Below are positions 1 through 10,943 of a stretch of 64,000 nt of DNA, in pieces (the first letter of the stretch is position 1; the number at the start of each line of letters is the position of its first letter). The translations under genes and the position numbers were made by a program. Under the pieces are notes generated by a model. The model saw nothing but the letters and a program-made list of their open reading frames with translations, made no database searches and had not been told where the DNA came from. The stretch is from Hypericum androsaemum. Its lineage: Eukaryota; Streptophyta; Magnoliopsida; Malpighiales; Hypericaceae. The stretch covers positions 2,487,501-2,551,500 of the forward strand of contig OZ023187.1 of assembly GCA_963995505.1 (NCBI GenBank), in the 5' to 3' direction.

Positions 1-789
1 AAGTGTTTCATATCATTAAATATATGTGCTTCGGTCGAAATACATGTTTACCAGAAATAGGTACGCAGAATAACACTTGGGTCTAACTAACCATATGCCA
101 TTATGCGGTTATGCCCATAGTGCCAAACCTCACGTATAACATTTCGAAACAAACATCTCTACGAATAGTCTCCAGTCTCGACCATGGTATAAGCAAAACA
201 CGAGAATTGATCAGGTTCAAATCTTAGTTATTACGAAAATTTACTTATTTCTTGACATAATATAACGTGCATCAATTTTCGTATATGACGTGCAAATAAT
301 TTGGAGTTGGTCGTAAATATATTGATATATGATTTATACAAAAAAAAAAATTGAGTCGAATTTTCATATGTAATGTTGGGAGCTATTGTAGGTGTCAAAT
401 GAATCTTTATTAATGGTATTATCATTACATGTAGTTATAAAATAATTAGAGATATTAACATATACTTAGATTCATTGATGAGAAAGAGCACATGTTAAAA
501 AGTTATTGAAAGAATTTAATAGCACAAGCAAAAAAAATCAGAAATTTGTATTAAATTTTTAAATAAAATTCGACATTCTTTTTTATTATTAAAATACCAT
601 ATACTTTTAAAAAAGGAAAAAATACTTAAAAGTATATAAGGTTTGACATAATGTCATAGGTAGTCCGGTCTTTAGTTAATAAGTTGTTGAGTTTTATAAA
701 ATCGAACATATTAGTTTTTTAGACCAATTTCTAACTCAAATGTTATACGAGATTGCCAGAATATCTTTCCATCACTTTAAAACTCTCAA
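1..789. other. AT-rich intergenic sequence, no gene seen
   Basis: No frame here looks coding: all are short and broken by stops. The sequence is AT-rich with homopolymer runs. I see no terminal inverted repeats or other element signature. Confidence 0.6.
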
Positions 790-2124
790 ATCACAATAGA
801 ACATACTTTTTTTTGAAAGGTATATATATTAAAATCACCATGGAATATACAACCTACTTAGGTATTTCCCCTGCCATGGAGCAAAAATGGAGTTGCGACC
901 GCTGGCCTCGGTAAAACCCTCCCACACCAAAACCCGTAGGAAAAAGGGTGTGGGAGGGAAAGAGCACCCCGATAGAAAAAACCTATCTTGACGTTATGCC
1001 GCGAAAAATAATACCACACCGTCATCTAGAAAAAGAAAAAAATAATAATAATGAAGCAACCCTTCGAACCAAAAAATAAAAGAAGCAGCCCTTCAAAGTA
1101 AGTAGCAGTTAACTCCTCCTAGTTGTAGCAGCAACATCAATCGATCCAAGCATTAAGAGAGCGTCCTGATTAATGAATTCCCGAGAGAGATTCGCCCAAC
1201 AAGTCCATTCCGAAAAAGCACGAAAGATAAGAACAATCAGCCTATTGAAAGTCGCCACCTGATCGTCAAAAATAATTTGATTCCTTTACTTCCAAATACA
1301 CCAACAAATGGCCACAAAAAGAACATACCATAGCCGCTTCACCAAATTACTGTTAACCAAGCCTAACCAAGCGTCCAAACAATTTATAGCAGTCCCACCA
1401 ATACAAAACTAAAGACCCAAGAGGCCAGCAAAGTAATGCCAAATCTTAGAAGCCAAAGTACAATGAAAAAGAAGATGGAAAGAAGACTCCACCTCGACAT
1501 TGCACATCGGAGACAAAGCACTATTGGGCCGAACCATACCAATTCTCAAGAGGTTATTCCTGGTCTTAATTTTATCTTGAAGCGCTATCCAAAGAAAACA
1601 GCTTACCTTGAATGGAACGAACTTAGAGAAACGCTTATGAAGAACTTGAGGGGCAGAGACAGAGAAGCCAGAAAAGATCAACTCATACAACCCTTTAACC
1701 GAGAAACCACCGCCCGGGTCCGGGAGCCAGACGAAAGAGTCCGAGCCAGAGGGGGACACGCGCCAAGAGAGACTGGAGAGGAGGCGCATCAAATCATCAA
1801 GTAAAACAGATTCACCAGCACGCAACTCCCGCCTCTAATTTAGAGTCCAATGCCAATCAGAATCCACCCAAGACCCGCAACAAATGATCAAATCCTCTCT
1901 ATTCATGCTGATACGATATAACCTGGGGTAAAGCCAAGAGAGGGGGTTGGAAGCAGCCCAAGGATCATGCCAGAACTTAGGCAGGTTGCCGCTCGAAAGA
2001 GATAAACCAACCTTCTTACGAAAAAGATCAGCCAAAGAATCGTTAGAGACAGCAAGTTTCTAAATGTGAGACCAGGGGCTAGACCATCTGGAGTTACCCT
2101 ATACCCACGGTCAAACTCAACCAA
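790..2124 (-). mobile_element. Decayed LINE 3' end with RT-associated zinc-binding domain
   Basis: Reading the minus strand from about 2035 down to 1409, broken frames encode the C-terminal part of a plant LINE polyprotein. A segment with KFWHDPW (around 1975) is followed by FSVKGLYELI and PFKVSCFLWIALQDKI (around 1600-1530), then a Cys/His-containing stretch ending HLLFHC (around 1470). This is the zf-RVT domain that follows the reverse transcriptase in plant L1-type LINEs. Frameshifts and stops separate the pieces, so it is not functional. Downstream on the minus strand comes a GC-rich 3' UTR, then an A-rich run at about 812-805 that serves as the tail. The UTR and tail resemble the LINE at 37.5-38.9 kb, so both probably belong to one family. 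The endonuclease and RT core are absent, as usual for 5'-truncated insertions. Confidence 0.85.
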
Positions 2125-3005
2125 TAAAAGATATTTTCACTAACTCATCAAACAAAGGACGAGAAAAGAGTCTTGCTCTTGTAAACCCGTAAAAAGAGAA
2201 TATCATATGAAGAAAAAACATAATGAGCCAAGATAGCAAATATATCGAATCAGCAAGAGAACAAAACACATAGAATAAACCCAATAAGTAATACGGAGGG
2301 AGATTTATTATTTGAGTTTAGAATTAATTGATCGTGTTGAATAGTGTGGATGAAATAGGCTTAGATTTTTTATTTTTTATTAAAGTGTGGGGTTTTGTAT
2401 CGTATTTATTTACAAACCATTACAAACAGGGAAACCAAAACCTTTTCCCATGTTGCGGTAGGACTTTACAACACCAATATGAAAGAGCTAAGAAATGTTA
2501 TAAAAATATAATCAGAACACAACTCTCCTGGTAATCGAGGTTCTTCGTGGATTTTGCACAGATAATCTATTTATGAACAAGGTAAAAAATAGAATGTTCC
2601 AGAAATTCACAATTGCATGGTACACTGTTGAAAATTGTCATGTTTCGATGGATTCAAATTTTTGAGGTTATTGTGAGGTATATGTTAGTATGTTTTAGAT
2701 AATTTCAGAATTTTAAAATAAATGAGAGGTATTTTAATAATTTCGGACATCATTTAACATGTAAATTGATCCTAAAAATTAATAACTTTAATTTCTCATA
2801 ATTTAAAAATTAATTAATTAAGTCTTAGATGTCCTAGTACATTATACCAAATTTTGAAGACTTTTGAGTTTTTTCTCTTTGAAAAATAGTGATTTTCATC
2901 TTAAAACTATTATCATAGAAGCGACACACATCCCCTTCCTCCCGTCGAAACTCAAAACCCTAGAAATAGAATTCCTCAACTACAATCCCTAATCTTACAC
3001 ACACG
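2125..3005. other. Intergenic region and 5' flank of eIF3g
   Basis: AT-rich spacer with no convincing gene. The last roughly 90 bases before 3006 are C/T-rich (for example ccccttcctcccgtcg near 2932-2947), as expected for a plant 5' leader. No TATA box is placed with confidence. Confidence 0.5.
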
Positions 3006-4197
3006 ATGACGACGGCGGTTGCATCCCAGCAGCCGGAGAAACTCCGGTGGGCGGAGCTAGAGGAAGATGACGGCGACGACGACCTCGACTTCCTCCTGCC
3101 GCCGGTGCAGGTGGTGGGCCCCGACGTGAACGGGATAAAGAGAATCGTGGAGTACAAGTTCGACGGGAACAACAAGATCAAGATGACCACCGCCATTCGC
3201 GTGACGAAGCTCGCCGATGCCCGCCTCGGCAAGAGCGCCATCGATCGCCGGTCCTGGCCCAAGTTCGGCGACGCCGTCCGTGAGGACGTCGGCGCCCGCC
3301 TCACCATGGTCTCCACCGAGGAGATCTTCCTCGAGCGCCCCCGCGCCCCTGGTTCGCTTTCCTACCCGTTTCGCCTTGAAATTTGTTGCCTTTTCGGGTT
3401 TTTAGGGTATCCGAGAATTAGGGTTTTGGGAGCCTAACAATTATGGTCACTTTTAGGATTCCCCTTGTTGAACAGGGTAATTCTTCATTGATACATTGTG
3501 ATTCGGATGTGTTTTAGGGGAAGTGGAAGGTCTAACGAACCCGAAAAGAAGTCTCCGGGGATGGGATTTGTTCTTTGAGTGATGAAGTCTGTAAAATTTA
3601 CGAAGGGGATTCTCCGGAGAGAAGTGCATTGTGAATGTTTCATTGGTTTCGTTTGGTGAAACAGGTAGCAATGCTGATGAACCAAAGGCTGCTGGAGATC
3701 CCTTGGCTCAGCTAGGAAAAGGAGGTGCTGTTCTTATGGTGTGCAGGACATGCGGGAAGAAGGGTGACCATTGGACTTCAAGATGCCTTTACAAGGACCT
3801 AGCTCAACAGCCCGAAAGTTTTGTTGATAAGCCTCCTACTGATGCTCCGGCTGCAGCGGGTTCGAGCAATTCGTCAACATATGTTCCTCCAGGAATGAGA
3901 CCTGGAGCAGAAAGAACTGGAACCGAGATGAGGCGCAGGAACGATGAGAACAATGTTCGTGTTACCAACTTGTCAGAGGACACTCACGAGCCCGACTTGC
4001 ATGAGCTTTTCCAGCCTTTCGGTCCTGTGAACCGTGTCTACGTTGCCATTGATCAGAAGACAGGCATGAGCAGAGGTTTTGGGTTCGTTAACTTTGCGCA
4101 TAGAGAGGATGCTCAGAGGGCCATCGACAAGCTCAATGGCTATGGTTATGATAATCTTATCCTCAAAGTGGAATGGGCAACGCCTAGGGCGAACTAA
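3006..4197 (+). CDS. EIF3G: Translation initiation factor eIF3 subunit G (two exons)
   Basis: This is the RNA-binding eIF3g subunit of the eIF3 complex, which helps 40S ribosome recruitment and scanning in the cytoplasm. Exon 1 is 3006-3351 and exon 2 is 3665-4197. The intron (3352-3664) starts gttcgc and ends aacag; splicing joins RAPG to SNADEP and gives 292 codons, close to the roughly 290 residues of plant eIF3g. The N-terminal eIF3g domain begins KLRWAELEED and contains DRRSWPKFGDA. A CCHC zinc knuckle (CX2CX5HX4C) lies at about residues 142-156. A C-terminal RRM spans about 208-288, with RNP2 VRVTNL and RNP1 RGFGFVNF. The first ATG of the long exon 1 frame is the start. The protein looks complete and normal. 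Exon 1 is much more GC-rich than its surroundings, which is common for plant first exons. Confidence 0.96.
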
Positions 4198-5397
4198 CTC
4201 CCCTCACTGCCTCTTCCTTCTTGCGAGTCCTGTTATAATTTTTTGGTCTGAATTAGGATTTCCAACAATTTTGCATGTCTTGTTTGTTTATTTTCGGATG
4301 GCTTGAGAGGCGATGCCTTATTTTGGTCGTATGAGTCTTGCTTTTTTTCTCCTGTCATAGCTGAGTTAAAATTTTATACGAAGAATTTTTGTCCGAATTT
4401 GAATTAGTCTGTGTATAAAAGAATTTGGTAGTTTTAGTTTCCATAAAAAGAACGATAAATAGGTCTGCAAAAAAAAAGTTTAGTAGATTAATCATTAATG
4501 TACTATATGTTGAAGCATTTTGTTCGCGCTTTTTTTTAAGGAAATTTTTGTCCGCACTTCGATGGCTCTATCAAAGATCAAAATTGAGACTAGTAACAAA
4601 AGGCAGAAAGATCACGATACAGAAAGCAACAAAAGGCGAAAACATGAAAGATCATCCAGGAGAGGTCGACGGAATTCCCTAAACCATAGACCATATTCGA
4701 GGGGTTAGGAATTAATTCCCCACGTTGCACCTTTACCTTCCTTTCAAAGCATTCTGCATCTCAAACTTTTCGCACCGAATAATTATAAAGTAAATTGCAA
4801 GTTAACTAAGTGAAAATTTGGGTAAAGAAATCATAAGTATATATATTAAGTTTGAGTTTTGTGTATATATTATTTTTAAATTTGCAATAATGTTTTGTGA
4901 TCTTTCTAAATCTTAACCATTTTATTCTAAAAAGGATTTTCAACTGTAATAACCCAATACTCGACTCAACAATGAAATTTCAACAATTACCTTGAATTTA
5001 ATTGGATTGGCTAAATGAAAATTAATAATATGCCCCGTTGACAAATTGTGAGCCCTATAGAATTTTGTTCATCAAGTACTGAAATATATTTTATCAGCAA
5101 GATATTTTTCCTCCATTCCTCGGGTCATCTTCTAAACATTGTAGAAAAAAATATTGAAATCAGTGCATGATTTTATTATTTCAATTTATTCAAATGAGAT
5201 ATGTTGAATTATCAATTTTCATAGCACGACTTTCTTAGAGTTGATATTGAAAATATATATTGCTTATTGTTTCAGCATAAAAAAATGTTAATATAATCAA
5301 GTTCAAATATATCAAACAAAATTCAATATGATACTTGTTAACTGGAAGTTGGCCCACCGTGGCATGGAGTCGGGTTGAGAGAAAAATTATAACAACA
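4198..5397. other. eIF3g 3' region and AT-rich spacer
   Basis: After the stop, about 200 bases of T-rich sequence probably form the eIF3g 3' UTR. No poly(A) signal was singled out. The rest is AT-rich with no convincing coding frame. It includes the first copy of the repeat described at 5098-5330. Confidence 0.5.
5098..5330 (+). repeat. Dispersed degenerate repeat, copy 1
   Basis: About 230 bases running from gatatttttcctccattc to the stretch after gttaatataatcaagttc. Diverged copies lie at 6690-6890 and 8180-8345. Shared landmarks are cttctaaa, a TATGTTGAAAT/ATTATCAATT block, tttcttagagttgatatt and gttaatataatcaagttcaaat. The copies lie in the same orientation around the papain-like protease relic, so they probably mark a duplicated ancestral unit. 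Confidence 0.7.
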
Positions 5398-5399
5398 AC

Positions 5400-5582
5400 T
5401 CATTCGTTGTTCTTGACCAAATAACAGACTGCATCAAGGATACCAACAGAAGTCATGACAGACACGGGCGTAGTAATCTGACTACGGAGGTGGTGCATTG
5501 CGTGCGCTTGGATTCCCGCATTCATCTGCTTGACGAAGAGACACATGAGCCGATCGGTCTCACGAGCGGCAGTTCTAAGCAT
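5400..5582 (-). pseudogene. Unrecognised exon-like fragment (60 codons)
   Basis: An open minus-strand frame of 60 codons, with a protein-like composition (starts MLRTAARETD, contains MCLFVKQMNAG) and higher GC than the AT-rich DNA on both sides. I do not recognise the family. It has no visible partner exons, so it is most likely a stranded exon or a captured fragment rather than a complete gene. Confidence 0.3.
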
Positions 5583-6129
5583 CTTGTTGTATTTTTTTTG
5601 TCAAAAGAGTTTATTTTCAATGCACTTAATATTATGTTATCATTATATTATCTATAAATTACATTTTTTATTTCTTAATGATGATGAAAACTAACTCAAA
5701 TTTAGCATAACAACCACAAAGTTTAAAGAATAAAAAATTATTTTTATGATATAAATTTAAATTAATAATTCTAAAACATCAACATATTAAATCATCCCTA
5801 TATTTATAGATAAATAGAATCAGATAAATTTTGAAAGGTGGCAAAATCTCGCAAGAATCTAGGGTTGCATCGCTTCTCCAGTCTCCTATCTTTGAAGATT
5901 ATGGTTGTTAGAGTATTTGATGGCCCTGCGTATATTTGGAGCATTCGTCAATCATATAAAATATATTGTGGTTTGTACTGACATTGCAACACGTAAAAGT
6001 TTTGATATAGGTACATGGTCTTTTATCGGCGAGGGTGGATACATCTTGACTTGTAGCCATATTTTGATGATTGTGTGGATGTGAAACTACCAATCAAGTT
6101 GTATAATATTTATTATTCTTCTTTCTGCA
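5583..6129. other. AT-rich spacer upstream of protease relic
   Basis: A block at about 5630-5770 (including gatgatgaaaactaactcaaatttagcataa) recurs at about 7820-7960 and more weakly at 8000-8120. This shows that spacer sequence was duplicated along with the neighbouring units. No gene recognised. Confidence 0.45.
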
Positions 6130-6597
6130 GAAACTTGTGCCGCATATGCTATCACGGGTGTGACAGAGGCAATATTGAATATAAAGTCGCTCCATCATTG
6201 AAGGTAATTTACAGGTATATGTGTAGCACGAGACTCTCTCTCGTGAGAGACAGGGATGAGGGTGGATCCAAAAATCAAAAAATGGCGACCGTTGTGAAAC
6301 AAGAAGCAAAGAAATTGGTCGCGTACATATCGTACAATTATTCTCCGGAAAAGTTCAACGAGAACTACCTTCATAATATCATTGCATATGATCACCCAGT
6401 CATTGGCATCATTATGCCATATCCTTCCTTTAAGGACATGACATATGAGATTTACAGAGGTCCTTTGCCACATGAGTTAAAAAAAATTCCAAACAATCAA
6501 CATGTTGTTCAGATTGTAGGCAAACGAAAGGATGAAGATAGAACGGACTTCTGGATCGTTAAAAACTCTTGGGGGCAAAATTCCAAACAATGAACAT
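6130..6597 (+). pseudogene. Papain-like cysteine protease (C1A) relic
   Basis: Two exon-like pieces of a papain-family protease. The first, just after a ctgcag acceptor at 6130, reads TCAAYAITGVTEAILNIKS in one frame. This matches the region around the catalytic cysteine (normally CWAF), but a stop follows at about 6200 near an aag/gtaat donor. The second, about 6285-6597 in another frame, ends with HVVQIVG and FWIVKNSWG, the catalytic His and Asn regions of C1A peptidases. The pro-domain, the Gln oxyanion segment and the middle of the enzyme are missing, and the Trp after the active Cys is Ala. A short duplication (about 6483-6520 repeated at 6578-6617) follows the NSWG motif. A non-functional remnant is the best reading; a heavily diverged, mis-spliced gene is possible but less likely. 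Confidence 0.75.
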
Positions 6598-6689
6598 GTC
6601 GTTCAAAAATCTGAACAAGTATTTTGCGATAAAACGAAATAAGTTCAACTGGACATGCATTAAGATAAATACAACTTTGAATAAAAGCT

Positions 6690-6890
6690 TGACATGTAAC
6701 ACATCTTCTAAATAGTGTAGAAAAATATATCGCAAATAGAGCATAATTTTTTTAATATACTCGAATGAGGTATGTTGAAATATCAATTCTCATAGAAAAA
6801 CTTTCTTAGAGTTGATATTAAAAATACTTATTTCTTATTGATTCAACATATAGAAATGTTAATATAATCAAGTTCAAATAAAATTTAATG
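6690..6890 (+). repeat. Dispersed degenerate repeat, copy 2
   Basis: Second copy of the repeat at 5098-5330, immediately downstream of the protease relic. It contains gaggtatgttgaaatatca, tttcttagagttgatatt and gttaatataatcaagttc. The sequence just before it (6600-6715) also resembles 8900-9060: both can be read as FNW(T/I)C..IN(T/S)TL followed by LT.NT. Confidence 0.7.
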
Positions 6891-7134
6891 ACATAGCATA
6901 ATTTTTATTTTCAATACATATAAGTTATGTTATCATCGATAATGAGGCAAGATTTCTCAAAATAACGTATGCTCTCGTTCAACCAAGAGTATGGTGAAGC
7001 TAATTGTAATGTAAACATGAGAAGGTCACTTCTAATCGAGTACGATTCATGATCATTATCTAGGATTTTAAAACCATGATACCATAATATCCATGCAAGT
7101 GGTGAACAATATCTATCAAATGGAGAAAATCTTT

Positions 7135-7438
7135 TTAGGAGAACTACTAGAGAAGCTCTCTTAATCTAAGTGTCCAAACGGTACTAAGATTCAAGAGAGG
7201 CTTTGGGACATTCAGGCCCGCTTGGTTGGACACAATGAGAATATGTGAACTCACGTGTATCGATAGAGGTGGATCATCATACCTCAAGTCTTTCAAGAAG
7301 AACTACTAGAGAAGCTCCCTTAATTTAAGTGTCCCAATGGAACTAAGATTCAATATAGGCTCTGGAACGTTCAAGCCCGCTTGGCTGAACCCGATGAGAA
7401 TCTGTGAGTTACGTGTATCGATGGAGGTGGATCATCAC
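7135..7438 (+). repeat. Two-copy direct repeat, period about 159 bp
   Basis: Unit 1 (about 7135-7280) and unit 2 (about 7294-7438) share gaactactagagaagct, cccgcttgg and gtgtatcgat followed by gaggtggatcatca. They differ by scattered substitutions. The spacing between equivalent points is 159 bases (7141 versus 7300). No function recognised; the sequence downstream to 7800 includes a smaller doublet with ttgttgcttgatgatgtt. Confidence 0.85.
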
Positions 7439-7439
7439 A

Positions 7440-8179
7440 AAGATGCCCACCCAGATCAAAATGTTGGTTGGTCTTGGATTGAAGGTGTGCATGTTCATCA
7501 ACTCAGCAAACTGTTCTCTTGTGGATCTTTCCAACTGTCATCGTGATGTGCTACATCTTGAATCGTTTGATTTAAAATATGATGAGTTTAGTAGTTGAGA
7601 TTACTTTTGTATAAAAAATCTTTTAGAAGGTAAATGCATAACATACGGTGCATGAATGACAAGGTATGTGCCAATTGAGCCTGGAGAGACCTACTCTCAA
7701 GTATTGTTGCTTGATGATGTTGGTTGAAATTTACTCACAACTGTTGTTGCTTGATGATGTTAGTTGGTACTGAGACCGCAAATTCCAAATGCACGAGAAA
7801 GTCTATACTTGTCACAATCATATTATTATCTATAAAATATATTTTTTATTTCTTGGTGATGATGAAAACTAACTTCTAAAAAACTGATGAAAAGTTAAAA
7901 ACTAACTCAAATTTAGCATAAAAAATATATAAATTACTTTATGTGATTCAAATTTAAAGTACTAATTCTAGATCATAATCATATTATGATATCCCAATAT
8001 TTATAGATAAATATATTTTTTATTTGTATTTTCTCAATGATGTTATATGTGATAATGAAACAAAATTAATTTCAGCGTAATAAAAATAGATTTTAAAGTA
8101 TGAAAATATGTTGTGATATAAATTTAGAGCTCTAAATTTTTTTTCCATCTAGTATTAAAATATATCATACTAGCAAGAT
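7440..8179. other. Repeat-derived AT-rich spacer
   Basis: No gene recognised. It contains the ttgttgcttgatgatgtt doublet (about 7707 and 7742) and blocks shared with 5630-5770. A short frame after the direct repeat (7337-7546) has no family resemblance that I can see. Confidence 0.45.
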
Positions 8180-8345
8180 ATTTTTTCTCTTACAACTCTT
8201 GATATCATCTTCTAAATTTAGAGTATGATTTTTATATTGGAATTAGAATACGATTTTTATATCTTTTTGATGTACTCTGAAAATATATGTTGAAATATCA
8301 ATTTTCATGCAATAAATTTCTTAGAGCATATATTGAAAATAAGAA
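8180..8345 (+). repeat. Dispersed degenerate repeat, copy 3
   Basis: Third, most eroded copy of the 5098-5330 repeat. It is recognisable by catcttctaaat, tatgttgaaatatcaatttt and the ttcttagagcatatattgaaaat stretch. Confidence 0.55.
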
Positions 8346-9715
8346 AATGGCGAAATGACAAGTGCTAATCGTAACCAAAGACTATGCCTGTAATACTACG
8401 TTAATGATATGTTCTAGAAGTCTTAAATGATTTGACTATCTATATCAACACGGTACACCTTCTTTTTTGGCAAACATCTTGAGGGAACTCCAAAGTTAAA
8501 CGCGATTGGTCTGGGGCAATTTCAGGATAGGAGAATTCCTCTGAAGAATTCTGAGATTGTCTGAATCTGACGCGACGAGAACGTAAAAATCCAAAGATAA
8601 GCACTATTTTATGGTGTATTTTTTATTATGGTAGGGCAAAAGAAAGTGTTGCACCCTGATTAACATGTTTAATTTCTAGCATCAAGCTGATCAACACACT
8701 TCTTAAGAGAATTTTGCTGATTTCGAGCATCATGTAGATTAATACACTGCTGAAGAGAGTTCTGTGGATCATCTGGATAAGCGGTTCCCTTTGTCTCTTC
8801 TTCACATTTTTTCTCTTATTGAATATATTCTACAAGAGAACATGTGGATAAGGTTGATCACATCAAAGAGCAACAACAAGTTATCAAAAATTGCCATAGG
8901 TTAACAATGAAACGAAAAAATGAACAAGATTCTTTAAGAAAGCTGTTTCTTACACAACAAAAAATTGAACAAATATCTCTCGATGGAAAAGAAAAGAAGT
9001 TCAATTGGATATGCAGTAGGATAAATTCAACACTGCATAATAACTTGACACGCAACACATTAAACTACTCAATTGGCAACCCTTACAAATCTATTCACGA
9101 TTTCTCTCCTCGATAACAAGAACTATTTGAATAATTTCTTTCACAAATATATCCTTAAGTACCATTAAATTAAAATTTTAAAAATAAATTAGAAAAAGAA
9201 TATGAAAAAATTTTATAAGAAAAACTATTTTCGTAAGAATATTTCAGAGTATTTGTCAAAAGAACTTATCTAGAGTAAAATATCGTCCAGATTACCCTCT
9301 AATATTTTTAGAATGATTAACCTCTATCATTTCATGAAGCCCATCTTTAATCTTTACCACATAAAAATTGAAAGATCCATTGCAATTATCAACATAATCA
9401 AATTAAATGAATCCAAAGCCAATAAAGACATAAAACATAAAATAGTTGCCATAGATTAAGTATTCATAGGATCTTTCTTCAGGATCTTTTAACAGAAGTT
9501 TGCTAATGATGTCCTTACTCATGAACTCTTCGAAATAAGGTTAATTTCGAGAGATTGAGAGATGGTTTTTATTTTGTTAACATGAATCATAAGCATATTT
9601 GCTTCGCTTACATTTTTCTTCACCAAGAGAAGAACATCCCTTCTCTGTGTCTCACGCACTTGAGAAAAAGAAAATACCAAGCGCCCACATTTAAAAGAAA
9701 CCACCTTTCATGTTT
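8346..9715. other. Spacer with a repeat-derived 90-codon frame
   Basis: The longest frame is 8844-9116 (plus, 90 codons), containing FNWICSRINSTL. It resembles 6600-6715, where the corresponding reading is broken. I therefore take it as part of the duplicated protease-flanking unit rather than an independent gene. The remainder to 9715 is AT-rich with nothing recognised. Confidence 0.4.
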
Positions 9716-10205
9716 TAAGTGTGTGGCACACATTTTCTTTTCGGTAGTTCGGGATTGGTAAATCGGTATTCGGTAATCAATTCGGTAAGAAGTTTTTGAG
9801 AAATTTTGGTAAATATCGGTATTCGATAAATTTTGATAAATACCGATATTTTACCGAATTTACCAAAATGATAATTTATCAAATATATTAATAAATATAT
9901 AAGCTAAATTATAGATAATTTTTCAAAAATTTCCTTGGCCTCTTCAAAAAGTTGATATTCTAAATAGACTTTATACTAATTAGACTTGATGGCTTGTACT
10001 TATTAGATTAAATTTGTGTTTATTGAAACTATGTTTGCATTTTTTAAATTAAATATAATGATGAATTATTTACCAAAATTTAATTCGGTAAATATCGAAT
10101 TTACCGAATACTATTCGAAATCGGTAGAGCTTTTTTAGCATTTTAGTATTCGGTAAATTCGGTATTCGGTAATTGGGATCGGTAAATACCGAATGCACAC
10201 CCCTA
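9716..10205. mobile_element. Non-autonomous hAT-like element with eroded left end
   Basis: Both sides are dense in cggtattcggtaa-type motifs in opposite orientations (9755-9870 and 10060-10190), with an AT-rich centre. The right end reads accgaatgcacacccctag. That is the complement of CTAGGGGTGTGCATTCGGT, a typical plant hAT terminus, and is related to the TAGGGGTGAGCA terminus of the intact hAT element at 40.5 kb. The left terminus (about 9716-9740) is degraded and I cannot find a matching 8-bp target duplication. There is no transposase. Confidence 0.65.
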
Positions 10206-10943
10206 GTTTTTTCATACTAACAGCTTTATGTATATTCAGTATTTCTAAGTTATCAGAGAGTTGTTAGTTCAGAATTAAACAGACTCTCGATAGAGATCAA
10301 ATTTAGATAAACATTAAATCATGAGTATATTTTTAGAGTCGAATGATATTTAACTTATCGACATAACATGTATATAAAAATTTATCATTAAAAAAGAGTG
10401 CATATGTAGATTTTACAAAGAAAAATGCAACAATAATAAAATGTACAAATTGATCAAATTACCAAATATTAAATTAAGCTTAAAAAACAAAGAGATTCCC
10501 CTTCTGAGACAGACCGTCGCATTCAACCTCGAGAACGTGCTCCGTTTCGTTTTCTATCTTTTTCTTTTCCCTCCGTTTTTAGAAGGGTTTTTTTTTTCTA
10601 ATTTTGATTTACGAATATCGACATTATTTTCCACGTTACCTTTTTAATAATTTTTTTTAACATTCAATAATTTTGATATTCGTGTATGGACTAAATATGT
10701 GTTCGTGGATTTCTTATCCAAGTGTTTGCCCTTTTAGTTTTTAACTGATTTTTTAATATATTATACGAAAAAAAACTGAATATTTTTATTGGGACAAAAA
10801 TCATCTGGTTTTCTGCCCCATTGGCATCTTCTCTTTCACAAACCTCCTCACTCCAAACCAAACTCTCACTTTCAATTTATTCCCTCTTTCCCATTTCACT
10901 TCTTCGAATTCCTTCGGTTTTGCCCTTAAAGCTCCCACCTTTA
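10206..10943. other. Intergenic region and 5' flank of SMO2
   Basis: AT-rich spacer. From about 10810 the sequence becomes C/T-rich (cttctctttcacaaacc and following), consistent with the SMO2 5' leader before the ATG at 10944. No promoter element is assigned. Confidence 0.5.

Noticed and set aside
4425..4708. Overlapping plus-strand frames after eIF3g
   Set aside because: Lys/Arg-rich frames in low-complexity DNA, no homology or splice support; mostly eIF3g downstream flank.
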